Positions 1 to 8,813 of a stretch of DNA of 64,000 nucleotides are shown in pieces. This DNA comes from Candidatus Hamiltonella defensa 5AT (Acyrthosiphon pisum) (GTDB lineage Bacteria > Pseudomonadota > Gammaproteobacteria > Enterobacterales > Enterobacteriaceae), in assembly GCF_000021705.1 (NCBI RefSeq), contig NC_012751.1:1240001-1304000 (forward strand). Reading direction: 5' to 3'. The notes beneath the pieces were generated by a model that saw only the letters and a program-made list of their open reading frames with translations, did not search any database and had not been told where the DNA came from. Within the stretch, counting starts at the first letter, position 1, and every line of letters starts with the position of its first letter. The translations under genes were made by a program, and so were the position numbers.

Positions 1-1575
1 CTGGCTTATCTACGTATGACTTATGTCATGACCACTTCGTTTACGGCCTTGGGAAAACAGGAAGCACAGGCCGCTATCAAGGATAAAATCAGGAAGCTGA
101 AAAGTGCCGGGGATGAAGCCGCCTCACAGTTGATAGATCTCGAGGTCGCCAAAGATTTACATGGTTCAGGTGTGATTGCGTTTGGCAAATACCATTACTC
201 GCTAGTGATTTATGCTGACTCGCTGGATGAACTGACTGCCCACACCAATAAAGTCATGACGATTCTGGAAGACTTGGGGATGATTGTTGCGCTTTCCATG
301 TTGTCTCTGGGGGCGGCCTATCTTGCGCAACTACCGGGCGTGTACCATTTACGCCCGAGACTGGCCTTGATGAGCAGTCAGAACTTCGTGGATTTTGAGT
401 CCTTTCATAATTTTTTCTCTGGCAAGCGTAAAGGCGTTCCATGGGGTGAGCCACTGGTACAGCTTAAAACGCCCGCGGGCGGCAAGTACGATCTGAATCT
501 GCACAATACGTTAATGGGCGTGAATGAACTCGGCAAGAAAACATTAGGGCATACGGATGTTTTGGGTCAGGCCGGATCGGGAAAGACAGTATTATTGATG
601 TTTATGATGGTGATGATGCAGAAATGGCGAAATGCAGATCTGTTCCCGGTTAACAGTCCGGTCAAGCGTTTAACAACAGTATTTTTTGATAAGGACAGGG
701 CGACAGAGCCAGGGATACGGGCATTGGGGGGGCAGTATTTTAGTATCAAAAGTGGTGAAATGACTGGATTTGCCCCGTTTATGCTGGACGCGACCCAGCG
801 CAATGTCATTTTTGTCAAGCAACTGATGAAAATCATCTGTACGCTTAACGGTAATACGTTGACCACCCGCGAAGAGTTACGCCTTAATACCGGCGTGGCG
901 CGCGTTATGGCGTTACCGCATGACGTGAGGCGTTTTGGGGTAACTGCCCTGATTAACCATATCAGTGAACCGGATAATCGGGAGGCTCGGGAAAATGGCG
1001 TAAAAATCCGTCTGTCTCGGTGGGCACAAGGGGGCGATCTGGCGTGGGTGTTTGATAACGACAATGACACCTTCGATTTGAGTCAGTATGACAACTTCGG
1101 TATCGATGGCACCGAGTTTCTGGATAACCCGGAGGTTTGTCCGGCAATTGCCTTTTACCTTCTCTATCGCGTGACCCGTTTACTGGATGGTCGCCGCCTT
1201 GTGATTTTTATGGACGAATTCTGGCAGTGGATCGGCAATCCCGCTTTTGCGGATTTTGTCTACAACCGACTAAAAACCATGAGGAAGCTCAACGGCATTA
1301 TCATTCCGGCGACTCAATCTCCTGAGGAAATTCTGAAAAGCAGCGTCTCTGGTGCTATGCGGGAACAATGCACAACGCATATCTATCTGGCTAATCCTAA
1401 AGCCGATTATGATCAGTACGTGAACCAGCTAAAAGTGCCGGAGCGCTATTTCAATATCATCAAAAACCTTGACCCTCTGTCACGCCAGTTTCTTATCGTA
1501 AAATCCCCTTTGTATAAAGGAAATTTGAATGATTTTGCCGCGTTGGTGACACTGGATTTATCGGGATTAGGGTGA
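1..1575 (+). CDS. virB4: VirB4-family T4SS ATPase, 5' end outside window
   Basis: Cytoplasmic ATPase that energises assembly of a P-type type IV secretion system. The frame is open to the first base, so the start lies upstream; 519 codons follow the first in-window ATG (16). Counting from that ATG, the Walker A motif GQAGSGKT is at about 184-191 and the Walker B string VIFMDE at about 396-401, as in VirB4/TraB/TrbE proteins. The protein stops at LDLSGLG, short of the usual C-terminal tail, which continues in another frame just downstream (1572-1688). First gene of a virB4-virB5-eex-virB6 run. Family assignment is secure; whether the ATPase is functional after the frameshift is not. Confidence 0.9.
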   Translation: MAYLRMTYVMTTSFTALGKQEAQAAIKDKIRKLKSAGDEAASQLIDLEVAKDLHGSGVIAFGKYHYSLVIYADSLDELTAHTNKVMTILEDLGMIVALSMLSLGAAYLAQLPGVYHLRPRLALMSSQNFVDFESFHNFFSGKRKGVPWGEPLVQLKTPAGGKYDLNLHNTLMGVNELGKKTLGHTDVLGQAGSGKTVLLMFMMVMMQKWRNADLFPVNSPVKRLTTVFFDKDRATEPGIRALGGQYFSIKSGEMTGFAPFMLDATQRNVIFVKQLMKIICTLNGNTLTTREELRLNTGVARVMALPHDVRRFGVTALINHISEPDNREARENGVKIRLSRWAQGGDLAWVFDNDNDTFDLSQYDNFGIDGTEFLDNPEVCPAIAFYLLYRVTRLLDGRRLVIFMDEFWQWIGNPAFADFVYNRLKTMRKLNGIIIPATQSPEEILKSSVSGAMREQCTTHIYLANPKADYDQYVNQLKVPERYFNIIKNLDPLSRQFLIVKSPLYKGNLNDFAALVTLDLSGLG

Positions 1576-1688
1576 CCACCAAATTATTGAGCACGGATAA
1601 AGACGATCTGGAAGTGTTCGATAGCCTGTTTAAAGACGGTCTGCGCCCAGATGAATGGATAGATACCTACCTGAAATTAGTGTCTTAA
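1572..1688 (+). pseudogene. Displaced C-terminal tail of VirB4
   Basis: The frame shifted against virB4 reads TKLLSTDKDDLEVFDSL and ends in DEWIDTYLKLVS, which resembles the last segment of VirB4 proteins (an LS...LLD...W pattern). It starts at the virB4 stop and ends 7 bases before the virB5 start, so it most likely became separated by a one-base indel near 1567-1575 (a GGATTAGGG stretch). Alternatives are a sequencing error, or a separate 38-codon ORF with a GTG start overlapping the virB4 stop; the similarity to VirB4 tails favours a frameshift. Confidence 0.6.
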
Positions 1689-1695
1689 GGAATAA

Positions 1696-2445
1696 ATGAT
1701 GAGGATTAAAAAGACATTGGCATGGGGATTATCGGCGCTGCTCTCTACCCTGTCATCGCCGATTTCTGAGGGCGGCATCCTTGTTTTTGACGCGACATCA
1801 AAAATGGAAAATGCCCGGCAGTGGGCGAAGGAAGCCAAGCAATGGATGGAAACCGTTGAGCACTACAAGGCGCAGATGAACGTCTACAAAGACCAGCTGG
1901 CTACCTCGACAGGGCTTCGTGATATTCAGGGGCTACTTGAACAGGGAAAAAGTTTACAAAGTGAAATCAAAACGTTGCAGAATCAGGGCATCAGCCTTAA
2001 TGACCTGTTAACGTCAGATAATCCGCCGAGGGGGGCATTGGACAGTCTGTATCATAAATACAAAAGTTTTGATGTGTGTGGCGATAGCACTTCCTCTTCA
2101 AAGTTACCTGCCTCTTACCTTAACGCCTGCAAGCAGGAAACGGCGAACAAGGGCTATATGATTGAGCAGACGGCCGAGGTACAAAAAAAGATCAATGTGG
2201 CGCTGAAAGATATTGGCCACCTGTCTCATCGCATTGCCAATGCTAAAGACAGCAAGGAATCGCAGGATTTAGCAAATGCAATACAGGCCAGGAGTGTTCA
2301 GCTCAATTCATTGACCAGTGCATGGGAAATGAACATTAAAGCAGCAGAACAACGTGATAAGCTCTTATCAGCGAAGCGTGAAAAAGCGTTTCGTCAGCAT
2401 CAATATAATGCGCCGTTACCGAAATTTGGAGATTTAGTACCATGA
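1696..2445 (+). CDS. virB5: VirB5-family minor pilus protein
   Basis: Probable minor pilin/tip subunit of the T4SS pilus, exported to the periplasm. 249 aa; N-terminal signal peptide (basic MMRIKK, then hydrophobic to about residue 24), then the GGILVFDATS motif typical of VirB5/TraC mature starts (usually GGIPV.D). The rest is helical and rich in Gln/Lys/Glu, as in VirB5. AGGAAT lies a few bases before the ATG. Placed between virB4 and an EexN-like lipoprotein as in pKM101-type operons, and overlaps the next gene by 4 bases (ATGA), indicating translational coupling. No damage visible. Confidence 0.85.
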   Translation: MMRIKKTLAWGLSALLSTLSSPISEGGILVFDATSKMENARQWAKEAKQWMETVEHYKAQMNVYKDQLATSTGLRDIQGLLEQGKSLQSEIKTLQNQGISLNDLLTSDNPPRGALDSLYHKYKSFDVCGDSTSSSKLPASYLNACKQETANKGYMIEQTAEVQKKINVALKDIGHLSHRIANAKDSKESQDLANAIQARSVQLNSLTSAWEMNIKAAEQRDKLLSAKREKAFRQHQYNAPLPKFGDLVP

Positions 2446-2729
2446 AAATAGTAGCCGCAATATCTACCTTGTTTTTATCATTCATGATGACCGGATGTGG
2501 CGAAGAAACGAAGTCCACGGTGTGGTGGTCAGATCATATCGAACAGGCAAAAGAAAAAGACCGTGAATGCAAGAAAAGTGGCGATGATACCGATAATTGC
2601 CGCAATGCACGGGAAGCCGTTTTCCGCTACGACCAGGCTCATGCACCTTTACCTAAGTTTGGCAAGGATTTTGAAAAAGAGGTATTAGAAGGTGTTGAGA
2701 AAATGAAAAAAGGGCAACCATTAGAATGA
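2442..2729 (+). CDS. EexN-family entry-exclusion-like lipoprotein
   Basis: 95 aa with a lipoprotein signal: basic MKI, hydrophobic core, lipobox MTGC at about residues 17-20. The mature part has a WW motif near the N-terminus and two spaced cysteines (ECKK and DNCRNA), the pattern of EexN lipoproteins encoded between virB5 and virB6 in pKM101-like systems, where they block entry of the same plasmid into the cell. The start overlaps the virB5 stop (ATGA). The role is inferred from family and position. The next gene, virB6, begins abnormally close to this stop. Confidence 0.7.
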   Translation: MKIVAAISTLFLSFMMTGCGEETKSTVWWSDHIEQAKEKDRECKKSGDDTDNCRNAREAVFRYDQAHAPLPKFGKDFEKEVLEGVEKMKKGQPLE

Positions 2730-2742
2730 TGTTAAAAAGACT

Positions 2743-3777
2743 TTGCAGAAAAAACAGAAAAGTCTTTATTTTAAGAAAAGCATTATCTGGGATTTGGCCA
2801 GGATGGGCGTGATTATGATGTTTATGATGAATATAGGGGGGTATCTGGATCTTTCTGTTCAGGCAATTGAAGGTCTAAAAAATGGACTTTCGGGTAAAAG
2901 TGATGTTTGGAGTTATCTTGACCAGTTATGGATTAAAGGGCAGCGCATTAGCGCGAAATTGATGCAATTAGATACATCAACGTATGTGAAGTCCGACGGA
3001 ATGATTGGTACTTTCTTTACGTGGATAGGGGTCTATTTTACTTTGTTATCTGCCACCATTGTTTTCCTTAGTGCCGAAATTACAATTTTACTGCTAACGG
3101 TCACTGCACCAGTGTTTATTTTTTGTCTGATGTATGGTTTTTTAAGAACAACGTTTAATAACTGGATGCAGGCTATTTTATCATCAGTATTTACGGTCAT
3201 GTTTGCATCATTAGCTTTATCGTCCGGGATCACTTTTCTTGATAAGATTTTGTCTCGCATAGCAGTAGAAGCCACCGATAAAAATTTAGTGACGATGGGT
3301 GCAATGGCCGGAGTAACAGGGGCGGTATGTGGCGTGGTGATTTATCTTTCCTCAAAAATTGCCCATCAATTAGCCGGTGTTGGCGTACAAGGCGCACTGG
3401 AAGGGGCGGCCACGACTGCGACTGCCATCGGGTTGTTTGGTGCCGCTAAAGGCCTCAGAGGAATGATGGGTGGGAGCAAAGCGCTTGGAAAGGAAGGATG
3501 GCATCAGGGCAAGGGATTTGTTGAAGGTGTTAAAGGCGTAGACAAAAGCCAGAGGGAAGGCGGTCGCATCGGTCATCTTGCCGGTCGAGGGACACAATAC
3601 GGCATCAGCAAGGCAAAGGCGACATTACAAAAAGTTCGCGCTGAGGGCTGGGCAATGGCAAGTGGCAGTGAAATGGCTAAACCTAAAGATATTACCCCAC
3701 CGCGCCCTAAGGCGACCCATGGCGTTCAATGGACACAAGCGCCTACGGTTAAAACCAATCAAAAACTGAAAGATTAA
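2743..3777 (+). CDS. virB6: VirB6-family inner-membrane channel protein, probably N-terminally truncated
   Basis: Polytopic inner-membrane component of the T4SS channel. About 344 aa with several hydrophobic segments (MGVIMMFMMNIGGYL; a long block near residues 90-140; AILSSVFTVMFASLALSSGI; MGAMAGVTGAVCGVVIYL) and a hydrophilic Gly/Lys-rich tail, as in VirB6/TraD. There is no good start: the frame opens after a stop at 2722-2724 and the first candidate is TTG at 2743. VirB6 relatives normally have roughly 60 residues with further membrane segments before the part matching WDLARMGVIMMF, so the 5' end seems lost or frame-shifted. Inference from the expected family layout, not from an alignment. 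Confidence 0.75.
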   Translation: MQKKQKSLYFKKSIIWDLARMGVIMMFMMNIGGYLDLSVQAIEGLKNGLSGKSDVWSYLDQLWIKGQRISAKLMQLDTSTYVKSDGMIGTFFTWIGVYFTLLSATIVFLSAEITILLLTVTAPVFIFCLMYGFLRTTFNNWMQAILSSVFTVMFASLALSSGITFLDKILSRIAVEATDKNLVTMGAMAGVTGAVCGVVIYLSSKIAHQLAGVGVQGALEGAATTATAIGLFGAAKGLRGMMGGSKALGKEGWHQGKGFVEGVKGVDKSQREGGRIGHLAGRGTQYGISKAKATLQKVRAEGWAMASGSEMAKPKDITPPRPKATHGVQWTQAPTVKTNQKLKD

Positions 3778-3834
3778 TCTCCTGCGTTATCTGCCTCAAT
3801 GACGGGGTAGACCCAACGGTCGTGTCACCCACCC

Positions 3835-4431
3835 TCATTGTTTTTCCGCATTTCCACTTGTCATCGCCCGCGCCAAAGTTTCGATCAGGGTAGACCGCTT
3901 GACATTGAAGTTGCGACACACCGCTGCTTTGGACATGCCACCGTCCAGTGCGACAACGATAGCGTCCAGCTTCTCTCCAGTGATCGCCTTCGGTCGTCCG
4001 CCGATTCGCCCCCGTTTTCGGGCGGCGGCCAGGCCGGCGGTAACGCGCTCCCGGATCAAGGCACGCTCGTACTGCGCCAGAGCGCCGAACACCTGAAACA
4101 AGAATTCGCCCGAGGGCGTCGTAGTATCCAGGTTTTCCGTCAGCGAACGAAATGCCACCCGTTTGTCCTTGAGTGAAGTCACGATGCTGAGTAGGTGTGA
4201 CAGCGAGCGACCAAGCCGATCGAGCCGATCGAGCTTCCACACGACTAACACGTCACCCGCACGGACGAATTCGAGCGCCTGCGACAAGCCAACGCGCTCA
4301 TCCTTTGCGCCGGAAGCGTGATCTTCGAACAAGTGACGCGGATCGATACCGGCGGAGATCAGCGCATCACGCTGCAAATCTGTACTCTGGCGATCGGAAT
4401 CTGACGAAACGCGCATGTAGCCAATCAACAT
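3835..4431 (-). CDS. Tn3-family serine resolvase/invertase
   Basis: 198 aa site-specific serine recombinase. N-terminal catalytic domain begins MLIGYMRVSS with the nucleophilic Ser at position 9-10, followed by LDRLDRLGRSL and the YERALIRERVTAGLAAAR segment; a C-terminal helix-turn-helix follows (GMSKAAVCRNFNVKRSTL). It runs against the operon and sits between virB6 and virB7, so it is an insertion into the T4SS operon. No tnpA is present. The gap to virB7 (4432-4660) could hold its res site, but I could not delimit subsites. Confidence 0.9.
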   Translation of the reverse strand: MLIGYMRVSSDSDRQSTDLQRDALISAGIDPRHLFEDHASGAKDERVGLSQALEFVRAGDVLVVWKLDRLDRLGRSLSHLLSIVTSLKDKRVAFRSLTENLDTTTPSGEFLFQVFGALAQYERALIRERVTAGLAAARKRGRIGGRPKAITGEKLDAIVVALDGGMSKAAVCRNFNVKRSTLIETLARAMTSGNAEKQ

Positions 4432-4663
4432 AATCGGATAACCCTAAAAAATAGCTTTCCGTATATTAGCACATGGCGACATGGTTTTCCGCACAATTTT
4501 GAGGTTACTCAGAGGCGGTTGCACAAGGGGAGAGTTGTTATGTCGTAAAACAACTGTTTACCGGCTGATAGTTAAACGAGGTAGGCCCAGTTCTCGGCAC
4601 GACTGGCTAACCGACTCAAAGAGTGATGACTGAGCCGCCATGATTGAATAAGGAATTATGCGC

Positions 4664-4795
4664 ATGAAAATAACAGGCGTCGTGTTTTTGCTGTGCATGT
4701 TGTCCGGCTGCGCGGGGCAACATAATGCATTGTCCCCCATTTCCGGCCCGCTTGAGCCGGTCAATAACGGATTGGGAGTCAAAGATGTTCACTAA
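4664..4795 (+). CDS. virB7: VirB7-like lipoprotein
   Basis: 43 aa small lipoprotein: MKITGVVFLLCMLSGCAG with lipobox LSGC (Cys at residue 16), then a short hydrophilic tail. Position just before virB8 and size fit VirB7, the outer-membrane anchor that pairs with VirB9 in the core complex. ATG 4664 is preferred over ATG 4658 because the AAGGA at 4650-4654 is then better spaced. It overlaps virB8 by 11 bases. Confidence 0.8.
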   Translation: MKITGVVFLLCMLSGCAGQHNALSPISGPLEPVNNGLGVKDVH

Positions 4796-5477
4796 AAAAG
4801 AAGCGTATTTAAAAACCGCGCAAGGATTTGAATTAAAATGGCGGCAACGTGATAAACGCGATAAAACCATCGCCTTTATTATCGCGGGTGTTGGCACCGC
4901 CTTTGGTCTGCTTTCACTTATCGCCATGATTATTCTGTTGCCGTTAAAGCAGACCAATACCGAACTTTATGTCGCGGATAAACTGGCGGGCACGGTAGAA
5001 AAAGTCACCACCGTGGAAAAAGGGGAATTATCCGAAAATAGTGCGCTCGCACGGTATTTTACCCAGCAATATGTGCGCTTGCGGGAAGGGTATGATTATT
5101 TTCGTCTGCAACATGATTACGACACGGTACAGCGCTACGGTAATGAGGCAGTTAACAAAGCCTACCTTGATTGGTGGAATAGCCCGTCTGCACCCGACAA
5201 GGTGTTTAAGGATGCAGAATATACCGCTGAAATCACCTTTATTACCCATTTCATTTCCGATTCCAGCAATCCTGATAACACCGATTTACTGGCTACTCTT
5301 CGTTTTCGCAAGGATATCCGCGATGTCCGTAGCGGTCATGTGCAACCGGAATACTGGACGGTACGCATGACGTGGCGATTCGAGCCACAGCAAGCCATGA
5401 CCGATGCGCAACGCGCCCATAATCCGCTGGGATTTGTCGTCACCAGTTATCAGCGTGAAAAAGAGCAGGGGGAATAG
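4785..5477 (+). CDS. virB8: VirB8-family inner-membrane assembly factor
   Basis: 230 aa. Short cytoplasmic N-terminus, one transmembrane segment (about residues 25-50, IAFIIAGVGTAFGLLSLIAM), then a periplasmic domain of the VirB8/TrwG type (NTF2-like fold) with AYLDWWNSP and YWTVRMTWRFEP strings. It nucleates assembly of the T4SS by contacting VirB9, VirB10 and other subunits. Start at ATG 4785, with GGAG upstream inside virB7; earlier in-frame codons belong to virB7 sequence. virB9 begins 2 bases after its stop. Appears intact. Confidence 0.9.
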   Translation: MFTKKEAYLKTAQGFELKWRQRDKRDKTIAFIIAGVGTAFGLLSLIAMIILLPLKQTNTELYVADKLAGTVEKVTTVEKGELSENSALARYFTQQYVRLREGYDYFRLQHDYDTVQRYGNEAVNKAYLDWWNSPSAPDKVFKDAEYTAEITFITHFISDSSNPDNTDLLATLRFRKDIRDVRSGHVQPEYWTVRMTWRFEPQQAMTDAQRAHNPLGFVVTSYQREKEQGE

Positions 5478-5479
5478 CC

Positions 5480-6409
5480 ATGAAAACAGGGGCATTGCTT
5501 TTCCTTACCGGACTGGTGCTGGTTTCTGGCGGCGTACAGGCTGCCGCGACTCCGCAGGGGAGCCGCTTTGATAGCCGGATGCAACAGGTGGCCTACCATC
5601 CCCGGAATACCACGATTGTTCAGGCTGCCGAAGGCTACGTTTCCACACTGGTTTTCTCCGAAGAGGAAGACGTGATCAGCACGCAAACCGGCTTTACCAA
5701 AGGCTGGAATGTGACGAAGGAAGGCAATCGCGTCTATATCCGCGTAGCACCAGTCAAGCAGCCAATCAGGACGATGAAATCCGGTGAGGATGGCGATGAA
5801 GAGGTGGAAAGCGAACGGGTTTTTGAGCCGCAGGATAAAGACTGGCGTACCAATCTGTTTGTTAGTACCACCAAACATTTCTATAGCCTTGAGCTTCGCC
5901 TTATCGACAAGGGTCAGCCTCTGTCACAACTGGCTTACGTCATTGATTACCGCTATCCGCAGGAAGAGCAGGCGCAGACGCGGAAAGCGCAGCAGGCGAG
6001 GCAACGTGAATGGGAAAAGGCGCAGATGAAACAATCCATCGCGCAGGCATTTAATGCCGCCCAAGCGCCGCGTAATTGGGATTATTACATGCGGGTAGCG
6101 AAAGACAGCCGTGATATCGCCCCCGATTTTGCCTATGACGATGGACGCTTTACCTATCTCGGTTTTTCCCCCATCAAAACCTTTCCCGCCGCGTTTGTCG
6201 CCTATGGTGAGAAAGAGCATATCGTGAACGCCAGTGTGCAGCAGAAGGGCAACTATAAAGTATTGGTTATTCATCAGATTCATCCGCGTTTTGTGCTGCG
6301 GGCAGGGCATAAGGTCGTGGGGATTGAAAATCATGGCGTGGGTAAAGTCACTGTCCCCGATGGAAATACCATTTCCCCCCACGTTCAGCGCGTGGAGACA
6401 GAAAAATGA
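5480..6409 (+). CDS. virB9: VirB9-family outer-membrane core complex protein
   Basis: 309 aa. Signal peptide (MKTGALLFLTGLVLVSGGVQA, cleavage near residue 23), N-terminal domain with SRFDSRMQQVAYHPRNT, as in VirB9/TraO (the D.R.....Y.....), a charged linker, and a C-terminal domain NWDYYMRVAKDSRDIAPDF...DDGRFTYLGF that binds VirB7 in the family. Forms the outer-membrane ring with VirB7 and VirB10. The stop overlaps the virB10 start (ATGA). Appears intact. Confidence 0.92.
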   Translation: MKTGALLFLTGLVLVSGGVQAAATPQGSRFDSRMQQVAYHPRNTTIVQAAEGYVSTLVFSEEEDVISTQTGFTKGWNVTKEGNRVYIRVAPVKQPIRTMKSGEDGDEEVESERVFEPQDKDWRTNLFVSTTKHFYSLELRLIDKGQPLSQLAYVIDYRYPQEEQAQTRKAQQARQREWEKAQMKQSIAQAFNAAQAPRNWDYYMRVAKDSRDIAPDFAYDDGRFTYLGFSPIKTFPAAFVAYGEKEHIVNASVQQKGNYKVLVIHQIHPRFVLRAGHKVVGIENHGVGKVTVPDGNTISPHVQRVETEK

Positions 6410-7785
6410 ATCATGAAGAAAAAACGACGGACGACATCGAGCGGGAAGCGCGAAAGCATCTTACCGGGGAAGAGGAAACGTCACCCGAAGAAACAGCCCA
6501 CGATTCAGTAGACGCCAAACCGGAAGAGGACGGCACAGCAACTGAAAAGCCACAGGTTAAAACCGTGAGCGACATGGAAAAAGAGATTAAGGCGCGGATC
6601 ACCTCGGTGGCTAACGCGAAAGGGCATTCTGCAAAGAAAAGTGGGGCCTCAACGACCGTCGAGGTGGCAAAAACACAAAAACGGCAGAAAAATAAACTGA
6701 TTTTGGCGATTGGCGGGTCTGCCGTGGTTGTCGCGTTAATTGGAATGGTGGGATTTCATCTATGGGAGACCGCCCGCACAATCCATACCGAGCCGCCGCC
6801 CGTCAGTGCCGAGAAATCGGGAGGCATTAGTCACCAGCGGCGGGATTTAGGCAAAAAGGTGGATCCGTTTCATAAGGAAAAGCAGACACAAGCGCAAACT
6901 CAAACTCAAACAGAGAAGCTAACAGATAGTGGAGGGCAAAGCCAACAGGTCACGCAGATAAACAGCGTTAGCCCTCAGCCGTCTTTTTCTGAGCCGGTAT
7001 TCAGGCGCTATCTTGCGCTGGAAACCGCAGAGGACGCCTTGTCAGCTCAAAGCCATAGCCAAACGAGGGCACAGGAGAAACAGGGCGATAAGACGCCCGC
7101 CAGTGTTGACGCCAGAGACGCGGAAAAGCCTGAAAATGCCAATGCGTCAGAGGGACTTAATCAGGTCACGCTCATTCCTTACGATCCGGATTTATACCTG
7201 CCGGAAAACAGGCCTATCCCCTGTGCGCTGGATTATCGCTTTGTTTCTGATTTGGCGGGAAAAATCCGCTGTACCATTACCCGTGATATCTACAGCGCCA
7301 GCGGTCATACCCGCCTGATTGACAAGGGCACCACCGCCTACGGGGTGTATAACGCGGGAACACTCAGGCATGGGCAAGGGCGTGTCTTTATCCGTATTAC
7401 CAAACTGCGCACCCGCCAGCCACCTTATCTGGATATTCCCATGAGGGGTTCACAGGCTGCAGGGGAGCTGGGTGAATCCGGTTCGGATGGCTGGATTGAT
7501 GGGCACTGGGTTGATCGCTTTGGTGGGGCGTTAATGCTGGGCATGATCCCCGATATGACCGCGGCGGCGGCGAATCAGGTCGGGAAGAAAGATCGCAATA
7601 CCGATTACACCGAAAACAGCCGTCAATCTCTGGCTGACATTGCCAGAACTGCGTTTGAAAACAGTGTGAATATTCCGCCGACCCTGTACAAGAATCAGGG
7701 CGACATTATCACGCTTATCACCGGTCAGGATATTGATTTCTCGGCTATCTATCAGCTTGAACTCAAGAGGAGAAAAAACGGATGA
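6406..7785 (+). CDS. virB10: VirB10-family envelope-spanning core protein
   Basis: 459 aa. Acidic cytoplasmic N-terminus, one transmembrane helix at about residues 97-119 (LILAIGGSAVVVALIGM), a Gln/Thr-rich periplasmic linker, and a C-terminal beta-barrel domain with LPENRPIPCALDYRFVSDLAGKI and GTTAYGVYNAG, typical of VirB10/TraF/TrbI. It connects inner and outer membranes and senses ATP use by VirD4/VirB11. Overlaps neighbours by 4 bases on both sides, so it belongs to one translationally coupled operon. Appears intact. Confidence 0.93.
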   Translation: MNHEEKTTDDIEREARKHLTGEEETSPEETAHDSVDAKPEEDGTATEKPQVKTVSDMEKEIKARITSVANAKGHSAKKSGASTTVEVAKTQKRQKNKLILAIGGSAVVVALIGMVGFHLWETARTIHTEPPPVSAEKSGGISHQRRDLGKKVDPFHKEKQTQAQTQTQTEKLTDSGGQSQQVTQINSVSPQPSFSEPVFRRYLALETAEDALSAQSHSQTRAQEKQGDKTPASVDARDAEKPENANASEGLNQVTLIPYDPDLYLPENRPIPCALDYRFVSDLAGKIRCTITRDIYSASGHTRLIDKGTTAYGVYNAGTLRHGQGRVFIRITKLRTRQPPYLDIPMRGSQAAGELGESGSDGWIDGHWVDRFGGALMLGMIPDMTAAAANQVGKKDRNTDYTENSRQSLADIARTAFENSVNIPPTLYKNQGDIITLITGQDIDFSAIYQLELKRRKNG

Positions 7786-8813
7786 GTCACCCCCAAAATC
7801 CAACGATGATGTATTACCGCGATAGTCTCTTTGGCGCATTACTGGCGACAGAGGGGTTAACCGAACTGGCGGTCAACCGACCGAACCAGATTTTTACCAA
7901 GGTCAATGGGGAATGGCAGGAGCATGACGCGACGCTAAGCTATGAGGAATGCATGACCTTTGCCGCGGTGCTGGCAAACCACAATGACGACCACATTGAT
8001 GATCTGAAACCGATATTATCCGCCACGCTGGAAAGCGGAGAACGTTGCCAGATCGTGATCCCCCCGGCCTGTGAGCGTGGCACCGTGTCGATCACCCTCC
8101 GTCAACCGTCTTACCTGAAAATTCCTCACCAGTCCTGGATCGAGAGCGGTTTTTACGACCAACTGACCGGACAGGAAAAAACAGAGAGTCACGATGACGT
8201 TTTGATACGGCTGTTTAAGGATAACGCCTTTCCCGAATTTATGGAAAAGGCGATCGAATACGGCAAGACAACCGTGTTTGGCGGCGGAACCGGTTCAGGC
8301 AAAACCACCTATGAAAAAACGTTGCTCGACTGTATCCCGTCGCATTTACGGCTTATCTCCATTGAAGATAACCCGGAGGTGGAATTCTATTCACATCGTA
8401 ACTATGTTCACCTGTTTTATAACGCCGAAGCCCCGGAAGGGGCCATTGTCACCCCTGCCAGCCTGCTCCGCGCCAATTTTCGCATGAATCCCGACCGCAT
8501 CCTGCTGACAGAGGTACGCGGCCCGGAAACATGGGATTTTATGAAAGCGCAAAGCTCCGGGCATGAAGGCGGTGTCACCAGCCTCCATGCGCCAACGCCG
8601 GAAGCGGTGATTGATGGCATTATCGAACGCTGTTACCAGAACCCGGAGTGCCGCAACCTGCCTTATAACGTGATGCTGCGCAAGGTGCTTAACAACATCG
8701 ATGTGATCGCCTGCATGACGGCACGGGGTAACTGGCGGCGGCTGACGCAGCTTTATTTCAAGCCGCTTCATCGTGATAGCTATTTTAAGGAATTAAGTCG
8801 TGGACAAATGTAA
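7782..8813 (+). CDS. virB11: VirB11-family hexameric ATPase
   Basis: 343 aa traffic ATPase at the cytoplasmic base of the T4SS. N-terminal domain begins with LFGALLATEGLTELAVNRP; Walker A GGGTGSGKTT is at about residues 167-176; later motifs LISIEDNPE (Asp box), MNPDRILLTEVRG (Walker B) and SGHEGGVTSLHAP (His box) are all present. Overlaps virB10 by 4 and virD4 by 14 bases. All catalytic motifs are retained, unlike several neighbouring genes. Confidence 0.95.
   Translation: MSHPQNPTMMYYRDSLFGALLATEGLTELAVNRPNQIFTKVNGEWQEHDATLSYEECMTFAAVLANHNDDHIDDLKPILSATLESGERCQIVIPPACERGTVSITLRQPSYLKIPHQSWIESGFYDQLTGQEKTESHDDVLIRLFKDNAFPEFMEKAIEYGKTTVFGGGTGSGKTTYEKTLLDCIPSHLRLISIEDNPEVEFYSHRNYVHLFYNAEAPEGAIVTPASLLRANFRMNPDRILLTEVRGPETWDFMKAQSSGHEGGVTSLHAPTPEAVIDGIIERCYQNPECRNLPYNVMLRKVLNNIDVIACMTARGNWRRLTQLYFKPLHRDSYFKELSRGQM

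Noticed and set aside
3838..4433. Plus-strand ORFs of 65-112 codons opposite the resolvase
   Set aside because: Shadows of the G+C-rich resolvase gene, whose motifs are clear on the minus strand.
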